From assembly GCA_965243385.1 (NCBI GenBank), contig CBDEUV010000002.1, forward strand, positions 6,138,001 to 6,202,000: a DNA stretch of 64,000 nt. Direction: 5' to 3'. The DNA comes from JANSYA01 sp965243385 (GTDB lineage Bacteria > Spirochaetota > Leptospiria > Leptospirales > Leptonemataceae). Each line of letters opens with the position of its first letter. Position 1 is the stretch's first letter. The notes under the pieces were generated by a model. The model saw nothing but the letters and a program-made list of their open reading frames with translations, did not search any database and was not told the DNA's origin. Below are positions 42,168 to 51,298 of this stretch, piece by piece. Made by a program: the position numbers and the translations under genes.

Positions 42168-44738
42168 ATGCGATTGGATAAACTCACGCAAAAGGCAAGC
42201 GAAGCGCTCAATCAAGCGCAGCTCCAGGCATCCGAGCAGGGGCATCCCGAGCTGACGCCGGAACATCTGCTGCTTGAAGTGTTTCGCCAGAAGGACGGCA
42301 TCGGGCCTATGCTGCTGGACCGGATCGGAATCGGCGAATCCGCGGTGATTCAGCTGGTCGAGTCCGCGGTCACGAAGCTCCCGCGGGTCGACGGCGATCA
42401 AGAGGTGCGTCCCTCGCAGAAGCTTGTGCGCATGCTCGGCCAGGCGGAAGCGCTGATGGGCAAGCGGGGCGATCAGTATCTGTCGACCGAACATTTAATT
42501 CTGGCCTATCTGGCTGATAAAAATCAAAGCCTGGCCGGCGAATTAATTCGCATGGGCCTCACCCCGGAGCAACTCGAACAGGCAATTCATGATCTGCGGG
42601 CCGGACAACCCATCAACAGCGAGAACCCCGAAGGCACAATGGACGCGCTTGAGAAGTACGCCCTGAATCTGAACGAGGCCGCCCGCAAAGGCAAGCTCGA
42701 TCCGGTCATCGGCCGCGACGAAGAGATTCGGCGGATCATGCAGGTGCTGAGCCGCCGCTCGAAAAACAATCCGATCCTGATCGGCGAACCGGGCGTGGGT
42801 AAGACCGCCATCGTCGAAGGACTGGCGGGCAAAATCGTGGCCGGCGAAGTTCCGGACGGTCTCTTGCAAAAAGAAATTTATACTCTGGATCTGGGGTCGA
42901 TGATCGCGGGGGCGAAGTATCGCGGCGAATTCGAAGACCGTTTCAAAGCGGTCCTGACGGAAGTCCAGAATTCGGACGGCCGCATTGTGCTCTTCATCGA
43001 TGAGCTGCATACCCTGGTCGGCGCTGGAGCTTCGGAAGGCAGCCTGGACGCCTCGAATATGATCAAGCCGGCCCTGGCTCGCGGCGAGCTGCGTTGTATC
43101 GGCGCGACCACGCTGAAAGAGTATCAGAAGTACATCGAAAAAGACCAGGCTCTCGAACGCCGCTTCCAGCCGGTTTACGTCAACGAACCGACCGTCGACG
43201 AATCGGTGATGATTTTGCGCGGCTTGAAAGACCGCTACGAATTGCATCACGGTATCAAAATCACCGACGGCGCGGTAGTCGGCGCGGCCAAGCTTTCGGA
43301 CCGGTACATCACGGATCGATTCTTGCCCGACAAGGCTGTCGACCTGATCGACGAAGCCTGCTCGAAAATGCGCATCGAACTGGATTCGCTGCCCGAAGAG
43401 CTGGACCAGATTTCCAAGGATATCCAGGCACTTAAGATTCAGCGCGAAGCTCTTAAGATGGAAAAAGACAAGGCTTCGCAGGAGCGCCTGGCGACGGTCG
43501 AACGCACGCTGGCGGATCTGGAAGAGGATCTCGCCCAGAAGAAAGGCATCTGGGAATCCGAGCGCGGCGAAGTCGACCGGCTGAAAGTTCTACGCGAACA
43601 ACTCGACGCTCTGAAAGTCCAGGAGAAAGAACTCGAACGCCTGGGCGATTTTAACAAAGTCGCCGAAATTCGCTACGGGCAAATCGTCGCGCTCGAAAAA
43701 GAGATGGCGGGCCTCGAAGCTTCGATCGCCGAACGCGAAAGCCAGTATCTCAAAGAAGAAGTCACGTACGAGGATATCGCGAATATCGTCGCGCGCTGGA
43801 CGGGGATTCCCGTATCGAAGATGATGCAGGGCGAACGCGAGCGTTTACTGAATATGTTCGACACGCTCAAGGACCGGGTCGTCGGCCAGGACCCCGCTCT
43901 CGAAAGCATGGTCGAAGCGATCCAGCGCAGTCGCTCGGGTCTTTCGGATCCCAATCGACCGGTGGGCGTCTTTCTCTTTCTGGGACCGACCGGGGTCGGT
44001 AAAACCGAAACCGCCCGGGCGCTCTCGCAGTTTCTCTTCGACGACGAAGCCGCCATGGTGCGCATCGATATGTCCGAATATATGGAAAAACACGCGGTCG
44101 CCCGCTTGATCGGCGCGCCTCCGGGCTACGTCGGTCACGAAGAGGGCGGCCAGCTGACCGAAGCGGTTCGACGCCGGCCCTATCAGGTGATTCTTTTTGA
44201 CGAAGTCGAAAAGGCGCACCCCGAGGTCTTCAACGTCTTTTTGCAGATCTTCGACGATGGTCGTCTGACCGATACCAAAGGCCGCACGGTCGACTTCAAG
44301 AATACGATTATCATTATGACGTCGAATATCGGCAGTCATCATCTGATGAACGACGAGGCGACCGGCGAAGAGAAAGAACGTCTGGTTCGCGAGGATCTGC
44401 ATCGCCAGTTCAAGCCGGAGTTTTTGAATCGTCTGGACGAGGTGATCTTCTTCGAGCCGATCGGAATGGAGTCGCTGCTGCAGATCGTCGGCATTCAGGT
44501 CGAGCTTTTGCTGGCGCGCGCCCGCGAACAGGGCCTGCACGTAAAAGTTCCGGAGAAGATCTTAAAGTCTTTCGCCGAACAGGGCTACGATCCCCAATTC
44601 GGGGCGCGCCCGCTCAAACGGGTCATTCAGCATCAGCTGGGCAATCTGCTCAGCCGGGTGATCCTGAAAGGCGAATACGACAGCGAAAAAGAATATACGC
44701 TGGTGGTCGACGCGGACAAACTCAAGCTGAAAGGCTGA
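42168..44738 (+). CDS. clpB: Chaperone ClpB (protein disaggregase)
   Basis: A hexameric AAA+ disaggregase working with DnaK. The 856-residue length is typical. It has an N domain (1-145) and AAA-1 with Walker A GEPGVGKT near 206. A full-length coiled-coil M domain rich in Glu/Lys/Leu runs from about 405 to 525. AAA-2 has GPTGVGKT near 608 and Walker B VILFDEVEKAHP. The M domain separates it from ClpA/ClpC. The start has AAAGGATAAG as ribosome site. It is divergent from the act cluster, a stand-alone unit ending at a hairpin. Confidence 0.97.
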   Translation: MRLDKLTQKASEALNQAQLQASEQGHPELTPEHLLLEVFRQKDGIGPMLLDRIGIGESAVIQLVESAVTKLPRVDGDQEVRPSQKLVRMLGQAEALMGKRGDQYLSTEHLILAYLADKNQSLAGELIRMGLTPEQLEQAIHDLRAGQPINSENPEGTMDALEKYALNLNEAARKGKLDPVIGRDEEIRRIMQVLSRRSKNNPILIGEPGVGKTAIVEGLAGKIVAGEVPDGLLQKEIYTLDLGSMIAGAKYRGEFEDRFKAVLTEVQNSDGRIVLFIDELHTLVGAGASEGSLDASNMIKPALARGELRCIGATTLKEYQKYIEKDQALERRFQPVYVNEPTVDESVMILRGLKDRYELHHGIKITDGAVVGAAKLSDRYITDRFLPDKAVDLIDEACSKMRIELDSLPEELDQISKDIQALKIQREALKMEKDKASQERLATVERTLADLEEDLAQKKGIWESERGEVDRLKVLREQLDALKVQEKELERLGDFNKVAEIRYGQIVALEKEMAGLEASIAERESQYLKEEVTYEDIANIVARWTGIPVSKMMQGERERLLNMFDTLKDRVVGQDPALESMVEAIQRSRSGLSDPNRPVGVFLFLGPTGVGKTETARALSQFLFDDEAAMVRIDMSEYMEKHAVARLIGAPPGYVGHEEGGQLTEAVRRRPYQVILFDEVEKAHPEVFNVFLQIFDDGRLTDTKGRTVDFKNTIIIMTSNIGSHHLMNDEATGEEKERLVREDLHRQFKPEFLNRLDEVIFFEPIGMESLLQIVGIQVELLLARAREQGLHVKVPEKILKSFAEQGYDPQFGARPLKRVIQHQLGNLLSRVILKGEYDSEKEYTLVVDADKLKLKG

Positions 44739-44784
44739 AAGGCAGCAGGCGCCAGTCGTCGGACGTATGTTGACGCTCGCGGGA

Positions 44785-44796
44785 GGGCCGAAGCCC
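44785..44796. terminator. Short stable hairpin between clpB and the WG-repeat gene
   Basis: GGGC-CGAA-GCCC on the plus strand, which is GGGC-UUCG-GCCC on the minus strand (a UUCG tetraloop). It lies in the 63-bp gap between convergent genes; no U-tract follows. Confidence 0.4.
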
Positions 44797-44801
44797 GGCC
44801 T

Positions 44802-45806
44802 TCATTTGCTTTCCCGCCACACGCTTTCTCCGGAGCGATTGATATAGGCGAGACGACCTTTGTTCTTGACGGACGCCAGGCCGCCCTGGAACGCGAGAGC
44901 GGTCTCGAATTGAAAGGGGATCACGGGCTCTCCGGTCGGGTCGATATAACCGTACAGTTTGCGCGACGCCGGGGTGCGCACGCAGGCGCGATCTTCGGAG
45001 AAGGCGCCGGAATCCGAAAATCGTGGGGGAATGCTCCATTCCCCCTTTTGATCAACGTAACCGATCAATTGAGTCTCGCCGTCCAGCATGTCGGCGAGTC
45101 CCCCGGCAAATCGGGTGAGCAATTGGGATGTCCGGTCGAAGGCCAGATAGTCGTCGCGATCGATAAAGAAATAATCCAGCAGGCTGGCCTGATCGCGAAC
45201 CATCGCGAGTCCCTCGGAAAAGGCCGTACCATCGGTGAACTGGGGCTCCAGTACGGTTTCGCCGTTTCGATCAATAAAACCCAGATTGGGGCCGTATTCG
45301 TCTTCGGCGAAAGGGACCAACGCCAGACCCTCCGAGAAGCGGTTTTGTAGATGCGAAAGCGGGCCGAGGCGTTCGGCGCTATAGCGAAACGGAATGATTT
45401 CCGTGCCGTCTGGCTGGATGAACGCCCACAGCCCGTCGCGGACGACCAGCGCGCGCTCTTCCGAAAACGGATAGAGCTGTTCATAATCGGTGGCCGAAAC
45501 GATGTTGCCCTCATGATCGATGAAGGCCGGCCGGTTATCGCTCGTATAGATCAGCGAACGACCGTCGCGAAAAAAATACGACCCGCCGAAAATCGATTTT
45601 TGGTGCCCGAAGAACTGAGGTTCAATCGCCCACTCGCCGGACTCGTCGATGAAACCGGAGAGTGTTTTTCCGCCGGTTTCAATCGAAGCCCAGGCGCGGC
45701 CTTCCGCGAAATCGTTCGCGCTTTCGAATCGCGGGGAAATGACGACCTGGCCCGTCGCATCGATAAAACCCGTTTTGCCTTTCTCCCGGATCTTAAACAA
45801 ATTCAT
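44802..45806 (-). CDS. WG-repeat (beta-propeller-like) protein
   Basis: 334 residues from the ATG at 45806 (GGAGCG upstream). The sequence is built of repeats of about 45-55 residues with GFID(xxG)xxVIxPxF and FSEGLAxV patterns: GFIDATGQVVISPRF, GFIDESGEWAIEPQF, GFIDRNGETVLEPQF, GYVDQKGEWSIPPRF, GYIDPTGEPVIPFQF. This is the WG/KWG family. There is no signal peptide. The role is unknown; such proteins are common in Leptospira-like genomes. Confidence 0.9.
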   Translation of the reverse strand: MNLFKIREKGKTGFIDATGQVVISPRFESANDFAEGRAWASIETGGKTLSGFIDESGEWAIEPQFFGHQKSIFGGSYFFRDGRSLIYTSDNRPAFIDHEGNIVSATDYEQLYPFSEERALVVRDGLWAFIQPDGTEIIPFRYSAERLGPLSHLQNRFSEGLALVPFAEDEYGPNLGFIDRNGETVLEPQFTDGTAFSEGLAMVRDQASLLDYFFIDRDDYLAFDRTSQLLTRFAGGLADMLDGETQLIGYVDQKGEWSIPPRFSDSGAFSEDRACVRTPASRKLYGYIDPTGEPVIPFQFETALAFQGGLASVKNKGRLAYINRSGESVWRESK

Positions 45807-45925
45807 CTGTATCGCTCCGTTAACCGGAGCAATATGCAGTTTCGCCGCGGGACGGCCAACCAAAAATCGTGCCTTCTGCATTGCGACGGCCGGCGGAATC
45901 GCGCACTGGAAACCCGAGCTGACTG

Positions 45926-46798
45926 ATGGACGAATCACAATTCCAGCGAGCGCTGGCTTTCGCCAGGGCACACCCGACTTCGCATGCGCAATTCGATCAG
46001 GCGTGCGTTTCGATCGGCCGACGCGAAGAGCTCTCCGCAGACGAACACGCGGAACTTGCGCGTTACCTGCAGGCCCTCGGCCCCTGGCGCAAAGGCCCTT
46101 TTGAAATTTTCGGGCAGCGCATCGACGCGAACTGGAAGTGCGATCTGAAATGGGATCGCGTTTTGAGTTTCGCGGCGCCGCTGCAAGATCGCGCGGTATG
46201 CGACGTGGGCACCGGCAACGGTTATTATCTCTTTCGTATGGCGGACCAGCGGCCCGCGTCGGTTCTCGGGCTCGATCCGACGAGCGCGTTCGGGCAATGT
46301 TTCGAATTTCTGAACGCCTTTCATCCGGCGCCGGCGCTCGAGTTTATCCCGGCCGGTTTCGATTTGCTGGCGGGCGCGGAATACGCGAAACGCTTCGATA
46401 CCATCTTCTGTCTGGGCATCGTCTATCATCATACGGACCCGATTCAGCTATTGAGGATATTGTACCAGGCGCTGCGTCCGGGCGGCGAGCTCGTGCTGGA
46501 GAGTCTGGCGCTGCCCGCTTCCGTTTCGCACTTCCCGGTGGCATTGATCCCGGCGAAGGGCCGCTACGCGGGCGGCGGAGGCAACTGGCACGTTCCGAAT
46601 GCGCTCTGTCTGGAGCAGTGGTTGCGGCGGTCGGGCTTTCGGGATGTCGCATCGCGCGGCGAATATGAGTTCGTGAACGAGCAGGTGCGGACCGCCGAAT
46701 TGCCGGGTCTTGCGGACGCTCTCGATCCGGAGAACCCGGGGCGGACCGTCGAAGGCTATCCCGCGCCGGTGCGGGCCTATTTCAGCGCCCGGCGTTAG
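45926..46798 (+). CDS. cmoB: tRNA U34 carboxymethyltransferase-like protein
   Basis: CmoB uses carboxy-SAM to make cmo5U34 in tRNA anticodons. The 290-residue protein has the CmoB sequence IDANWKCDLKWDRV near 63-76, the SAM loop DVGTGNGYYLFRM near 91-103, LGLDPTSAF, and CLGIVYHHTDPIQLL near 153-168. The C terminus has NVW-type GNWHVPNALCLEQWL. E. coli CmoB has 323 residues; the N-terminal segment is shorter here. No cmoA is visible in the window. Confidence 0.88.
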   Translation: MDESQFQRALAFARAHPTSHAQFDQACVSIGRREELSADEHAELARYLQALGPWRKGPFEIFGQRIDANWKCDLKWDRVLSFAAPLQDRAVCDVGTGNGYYLFRMADQRPASVLGLDPTSAFGQCFEFLNAFHPAPALEFIPAGFDLLAGAEYAKRFDTIFCLGIVYHHTDPIQLLRILYQALRPGGELVLESLALPASVSHFPVALIPAKGRYAGGGGNWHVPNALCLEQWLRRSGFRDVASRGEYEFVNEQVRTAELPGLADALDPENPGRTVEGYPAPVRAYFSARR

Positions 46799-46878
46799 TT
46801 CCAGATCAAAATATACTAAGAATGCCTGATTGACTGAAGCGAACGCGGGCACTCGACGCAGATCGAATTGTCCGGGAT

Positions 46879-48132
46879 TCAGCCCGGCTTGCCGTCGACG
46901 CGCGGGCGAGCGAGTATCGGCAGATAGACCACGGCCAGTATCAGGAAGGCGAGAGTCCATGCCAGGCCGGAGATGAAAATCAAGAGGGAGTAGAGCGCAT
47001 GCGGATTCGCAAACCAGGCGTGCAGGAACGGCGGACCGGCCACGCGCAGGAGGGCCGCCAGGATCATCAGTGCGTAGCCGAACGCGACGACCGGCGCAGC
47101 TTGAATCGGGCGTCCCGTGTGCCCGAGCGCGACTCGCGAAATCATGCCGTAAATAAAGAGTCCCATGGAGCCGGCGGTGAAGGCGTGCAGAGCGACGCTG
47201 CGCAGGTTCCAATCGGTGACCATGAGTCCGTTCAGACCGTTCAGGGCGAAGCCGACCGGAATCCAGGCGTAGGCGAGATGGACGATCCACAAAATCGGCC
47301 GGCCGCGACTCGCGATACTTCGCCAGCCGGACAGCCGCAGCGCATGGGCCGCGCAGGCGAGTAGCGCAACGGCCACCGTGAGAGCACGCAAGCCTGGCGT
47401 GATCCCGCCCATAGCGAGAGCTGCGAGCGCGTCGCCGGGCATCAGTCGCGCGAAATCCAGCGCGGCGAAAAGCAGTGTGATCGGCAGAACCGTGCTTTCT
47501 ATGATCGGATGTCGGCGGACTCGAACGCCGCTTTCGCTTAGAGCGCTCTCCGTGAAAAATGGAATCACCCGACCGCCGATGACCGTAAGATAGGCGACGA
47601 TCGTGTGGACCGCCAGCGAGTGCGAAGCGGCGAACCAGCCGGCGATCCGGCCGTGTAGTTCCAGATGAAAGAGCAGATTCGCCGCGAATAACAATGCGAA
47701 AAATACGAAGAAGATCCAGTGCTTACGCTGATCCCGCGCCCCGAGATACGGCCAGAGCGCAACGGCGAGAGCCGGAAAGAAGATCAGATCCGCACTGGTA
47801 TAAGCGAGCAGCCCGCCCTCCGGCATAATTGCGAATCCGCGCGGGAGCAGCCACAATGCGAACAGGCCGGCCAGCGGCAGGCCGTGGACTCCGCGCCGGC
47901 CGGTCCAGTTCTGGCTGGCCGTCAAGAGAAAGCCCGCGATGACCGCCGCGACGAAGCCGTAAATCATTTCGTGGGCGTGCCAGAGCACGATCGCGACTCC
48001 GGCGGGCGGCGGATTTATCAGGCCGGCGAAGCTCAGGGTCCATAGCGGAATCATGGCCAGCCCCGCCGCGACGGCTCCCGAGAAAAACGGTCGAAATCCC
48101 AGAGCGAAGAGAGGGTGTGTTAGGGGATTCAT
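46879..48132 (-). CDS. nnrS: NnrS family heme-copper membrane protein
   Basis: 417 residues from the ATG at 48130-48132, with about twelve membrane helices. NnrS features: PLFALGFRPFFSGA at the N terminus, LWHAHEMIYGFVAAVIAGFLLTASQNWTG near 45-72, HTIVAYLTVIGGRVIPFF near 185-202, and HAFTAGSMGLFIYGMISRVALGHTGR near 330-355. NnrS binds heme and copper and protects metabolism from nitric oxide in several bacteria. It is divergent from a V4R/H-NOX-like gene. The much longer upstream frame is antisense to that neighbour and is rejected. Confidence 0.92.
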   Translation of the reverse strand: MNPLTHPLFALGFRPFFSGAVAAGLAMIPLWTLSFAGLINPPPAGVAIVLWHAHEMIYGFVAAVIAGFLLTASQNWTGRRGVHGLPLAGLFALWLLPRGFAIMPEGGLLAYTSADLIFFPALAVALWPYLGARDQRKHWIFFVFFALLFAANLLFHLELHGRIAGWFAASHSLAVHTIVAYLTVIGGRVIPFFTESALSESGVRVRRHPIIESTVLPITLLFAALDFARLMPGDALAALAMGGITPGLRALTVAVALLACAAHALRLSGWRSIASRGRPILWIVHLAYAWIPVGFALNGLNGLMVTDWNLRSVALHAFTAGSMGLFIYGMISRVALGHTGRPIQAAPVVAFGYALMILAALLRVAGPPFLHAWFANPHALYSLLIFISGLAWTLAFLILAVVYLPILARPRVDGKPG

Positions 48133-48168
48133 AAATTTTCTTGAGTTTTTGCGTGGAATCGAGAATAT

Positions 48169-48184
48169 TTGTTTATAAAAACAA
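48169..48184. promoter_or_regulatory. Perfect palindrome in the nnrS divergent region
   Basis: TTGTTT-ATAA-AAACAA at 48169-48184. It resembles Crp/Fnr-family sites (TTG at one end, CAA at the other) but the gap between the triplets is 10, not the 8 of FNR/NNR boxes. A candidate promoter (TTGAGT at 48141, AATATT at 48164) overlaps it on the plus strand. Confidence 0.35.
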
Positions 48185-48240
48185 TCAAGTAAACGTCCAC
48201 TGAAAGGGCGTTGCGGCCAGTTCGGCCGAAGGATTCGTTC

Positions 48241-48834
48241 ATGGCAAGTTATGATTTCAGCAAAATTGATATTATCGGCGCTGCCCTGCAGAGCTTCTTC
48301 GGCGGGCTCGGCAGCTTCCAATCGATCGCCGATCGAATCCTGAGCGAACTGCAGTATGGATCGCAGCGCGAGGATGGGACCTATTATTTCGAGCCCGAGC
48401 GCTGGTATCCCGCCGGCCCGAATATCCGCATGTTCCAAATCCTGAAAGAGAAAGTCGGCGCCAATACCCTCCGGCAGGCCGGGCGCAGCGTGCCCGAAAA
48501 CGCGATCTTTCCGCCTGATATCGACACGATTCAGAAAGGCCTGGCCGGTATCGACGTGGCCTATCATCTCAATCACGGCCAGAACGGTAAGCCGCTCATG
48601 AACCCGGAGACCGGCGAAATGCAAGACGTCATCGGGCACTACCGTCTGGAAGAGGTCCCCGGCAAGAACGAAGCGCGAATCATCAGCGATACGCCGTATC
48701 CCAGCGAATTCGACGAAGGGATCGTTGCGGCGATGGCTCGTCGCTTTGAGCCGGGCGCGCGAGTCACGCTCGACGAATCGCAGCCCAGCCGGCTGAACGG
48801 CGCCGACACCTGCACCTATCTCGTTCGCTGGTGA
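48241..48834 (+). CDS. V4R/H-NOX-like hypothetical protein
   Basis: 197 residues from an ATG with GAAGGA seven bases upstream. It is a soluble alpha/beta protein. The C-terminal half, with IGHYRLEEV near 134, a DTPYPSEFDEGIVAAMARRF block near 150-170, and the end GADTCTYLVRW, has the flavour of V4R or H-NOX-like small-molecule-binding domains. The match is by eye and weak. It could equally be an uncharacterised family of its own. Its divergent pairing with nnrS hints at a role in sensing NO or another ligand. Confidence 0.75.
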   Translation: MASYDFSKIDIIGAALQSFFGGLGSFQSIADRILSELQYGSQREDGTYYFEPERWYPAGPNIRMFQILKEKVGANTLRQAGRSVPENAIFPPDIDTIQKGLAGIDVAYHLNHGQNGKPLMNPETGEMQDVIGHYRLEEVPGKNEARIISDTPYPSEFDEGIVAAMARRFEPGARVTLDESQPSRLNGADTCTYLVRW

Positions 48835-48872
48835 TCGCCGGGGCCGGCATGGTGCCGACGCCCGCGTAATAA

Positions 48873-49682
48873 TTGTTGCTCCGAAACGGCGCGTTCCAGG
48901 ACTGTACCTGCGTGCTGGAGTTTTCCAATTTCTATAAATTTACCCCGCTGCCCGACCCGCAGGCGACGGGCGACCGCTGGCACGCCCGGGCGCGTTCCCT
49001 GAGTTTGCGTGGTACGCTGCTTCTGGCCGGAGAAGGCGCGAATATATCCGTGGCCGGCGAGCCCGAGAAAGTCGACGCGTTCACCCGCGAACTCGTCGCC
49101 GAACTGCATGTCGACCCGGCTTCCGTAAAACGTATGCCGGTCGAGGAGATGCCCTTTCAGCGCATGCTTTTGAAAGTCAAACCCGAGATCGTGACGACCG
49201 GCTGGTCGGCCGACTGGAACAAAAACGAAGGCTCGTTCGTTTCGCCGGATGAATTTCATCGAATGGTGGCCGAAGACCCGGATGTGGTCCTGGTCGACAC
49301 CCGCAATGTTTACGAAACCCGGGTCGGCAGTTTTAAGAACGCGATCTTGCTCCCGCTGGAAGGTTTTCGCCAGCTGCCCGAGTATCTGCCGGAGTTCGAG
49401 AAGCTCCGAGACAAGAAAGTCGTCACGTTTTGTACCGGCGGCATTCGTTGCGAAAAGGCCGTGCCGATGCTGAAAGACGCCGGCTTCGACAACGTCTATC
49501 AGCTGGAAGGCGGCATTCTCGCGTATCTGGAAAAATATCCCGACGGCCACTGGGACGGCGAGTGTTTCGTCTTCGACGAGCGCTGCACCGTCACCAGCGA
49601 TTTGAAACGCGGCAGCTATCAGTTATGCGAAAACTGCGGGCAGCCGTTTCGCGACGGCGCCTGCGTGAGCTGCGCCGAATAG
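48873..49682 (+). CDS. trhO: tRNA uridine(34) hydroxylase, rhodanese family
   Basis: TrhO hydroxylates U34 of certain tRNAs with oxygen, the step before methoxylation or cmo5U. 269 residues from a TTG start. The N-terminal acylphosphatase-like domain contains LRGTLLLAGEGANISVAG near 49-66, the rhodanese domain follows, and the catalytic loop CTGGIRCEKA is near 190. The C terminus has two CxxC pairs (CENCG and CVSCAE). It fits functionally with cmoB two genes away, since both act on U34. Confidence 0.9.
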   Translation: MLLRNGAFQDCTCVLEFSNFYKFTPLPDPQATGDRWHARARSLSLRGTLLLAGEGANISVAGEPEKVDAFTRELVAELHVDPASVKRMPVEEMPFQRMLLKVKPEIVTTGWSADWNKNEGSFVSPDEFHRMVAEDPDVVLVDTRNVYETRVGSFKNAILLPLEGFRQLPEYLPEFEKLRDKKVVTFCTGGIRCEKAVPMLKDAGFDNVYQLEGGILAYLEKYPDGHWDGECFVFDERCTVTSDLKRGSYQLCENCGQPFRDGACVSCAE

Positions 49683-49708
49683 ATTTGTGGCGCCGGCGTG
49701 ATCTGCGA

Positions 49709-50530
49709 TCACACGCTGACTTCGTAATCGCGCAACGCCGTTTCGAGGGTGGTCTTTTTGTCCGTCGACTCTTTGCGTTTGCCGATAATCAGCGCCGCCG
49801 GCGTGCCGTAAGTGCCGGCCGGAAATTCTTTCATGCGGGTGCCGGGGATGACGACTGAGCCAGCGGGGATCCGGCCCTTCGTGATCACTTCGCTGGAACC
49901 GGTCACGTCGATGATCGGAGTCGATGCGGTAATCACAACGTTGGCGCCGAGCACCGCGCCTTCTTCGACCATGACGCCTTCGACGACGATCGCGCGCGAT
50001 CCGAGAAAGGCGTTGTCTTCAATAATAACGGGCGCGCCCTGGGGCGGTTCCAGTACGCCGCCGATGCCGACGCCGCCGGAGAGATGCACGTTTTTACCGA
50101 TCTGCGCGCAGCTGCCGACCGTGGCCCAGGTGTCGACCATCGAGCCGCTGCTTACATAGGCGCCGATATTTACATACGACGGCATCATGATCGCGCCGGG
50201 CTCGACGAATGCTCCGTAGCGACACACCGCCGGGGGCACGACCCGTACGCCGCGGGAATCGTGGTCCGTGCGGGCGTCGATCTTATCATACCACGCCAGA
50301 TCGCCGGAATCGTAGCGGCGCATTTCGCTCACGCCGAAATACAGAAGAATGGCTTTTTTGGCCCAGGCGTTGACTTTCCAATCGCCGGGTGCGTTTTGTT
50401 CGGCCACGCGGACCTTGCCGTCGTTTAAGAGGGCGACCGCTTCTTTCACGGCGTCTTTATTCGCGCTTTCTTTTAATAGGTCGCGATTGTCGAAGATCGC
50501 TTCGATTTTGCTGGCTAATTCAGTGTACAT
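49709..50530 (-). CDS. dapD: Tetrahydrodipicolinate N-succinyltransferase
   Basis: It succinylates tetrahydrodipicolinate in the succinylase branch of diaminopimelate synthesis. The 273-residue length is exact for the family. An N-terminal helical domain is followed by a left-handed beta-helix of hexapeptide repeats. The motifs MMPSYVNIGAYV, GSMVDTWATVGSCAQIG and HLSGGVGIGGVLEP are all diagnostic. It takes up the pathway after dapA and dapB at 10689-12547. No dapC or dapE is in the window. Confidence 0.96.
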   Translation of the reverse strand: MYTELASKIEAIFDNRDLLKESANKDAVKEAVALLNDGKVRVAEQNAPGDWKVNAWAKKAILLYFGVSEMRRYDSGDLAWYDKIDARTDHDSRGVRVVPPAVCRYGAFVEPGAIMMPSYVNIGAYVSSGSMVDTWATVGSCAQIGKNVHLSGGVGIGGVLEPPQGAPVIIEDNAFLGSRAIVVEGVMVEEGAVLGANVVITASTPIIDVTGSSEVITKGRIPAGSVVIPGTRMKEFPAGTYGTPAALIIGKRKESTDKKTTLETALRDYEVSV

Positions 50531-50596
50531 TCGTTCTTTGCTCGTTCGTAATTTTTTGGATGAATTTGATTTCGCTTGATTGCCCGCGTTCGCGAT

Positions 50597-51298
50597 TCAT
50601 TTCGCGGCCGGCCGCGGATTCTGGAGATAAAATTCGATGCCGGCCTGTAGCCCTCGGGCATGCTGTTGCCAGACCGCATCGGGTTCCTGGCCGCGCAGAA
50701 TTTCGAGCGTGATCGTCGGAATCGCGCGTTCCCAGCCGGTGAATGTGCCGAGGCTCCCCGGCGTGGGATAGCCGATGTCGCCTTTGGGCGGCAGACGATT
50801 GTGAACGCTCATGGCCTGCGCGAGATCTTCGCAGTCTCCGTTAAAATTGATCATAGCGTTTTCGTACGAGTGCATCGAAAAAATCGCGGCGGGCTGGATC
50901 GCATCGACCAGCTTGAGAGTCAGCTCCGATTCCGGTTCGCTGCCGGCGCTCTGGCCGGGATAATAACGCACGTTTTTGAATTCTCCGATCCAGTCCTTTG
51001 TGGGCAGATTGCGATTCAGGTCGACGTTGCGGCCGTTCGTACGCCGGAGATTCGCGCAGCCGTCCGGATTCATGCGGGGAACGACGTAGAGCGTGATCCC
51101 TTCGTTGAGTTTGATTTCGCCGGACTGCAGCGCTTCCTGAAAACGCTCTACTAAAAGAAAGCCTTCGCTCTCGTCGCCGTGCACGCCGCCGAAAAGCAGA
51201 ACGGGCAGCGCACCCGCGCCGTACGTCGAAAGAGAGATTTCACGGCCGTCAATGCTCGCACCGATTATGCTGGTTTCGCCTGATTTGGGTAGATTCAT
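50597..51298 (-). CDS. M14-family zinc carboxypeptidase, MpaA-like
   Basis: A 233-residue metallopeptidase. Zinc ligands are in FGGVHGDESEG (His and Glu near 39-42) and in MHSYEN (third His near 141). The catalytic Glu is probably in TLEILRG near 213. MpaA cleaves the gamma-D-Glu-diaminopimelate bond of recycled muropeptides, which fits the neighbouring dapD. No signal peptide is seen. The start overlaps the end of the UDP-sugar dehydrogenase gene by 4 nt. The substrate is an inference from family and context. Confidence 0.82.
   Translation of the reverse strand: MNLPKSGETSIIGASIDGREISLSTYGAGALPVLLFGGVHGDESEGFLLVERFQEALQSGEIKLNEGITLYVVPRMNPDGCANLRRTNGRNVDLNRNLPTKDWIGEFKNVRYYPGQSAGSEPESELTLKLVDAIQPAAIFSMHSYENAMINFNGDCEDLAQAMSVHNRLPPKGDIGYPTPGSLGTFTGWERAIPTITLEILRGQEPDAVWQQHARGLQAGIEFYLQNPRPAAK

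Noticed and set aside
48133..48639. N-terminal extension of nnrS to 586 residues
   Set aside because: Antisense to the 197-residue gene at 48241; the NnrS family begins at the Met at 48132.
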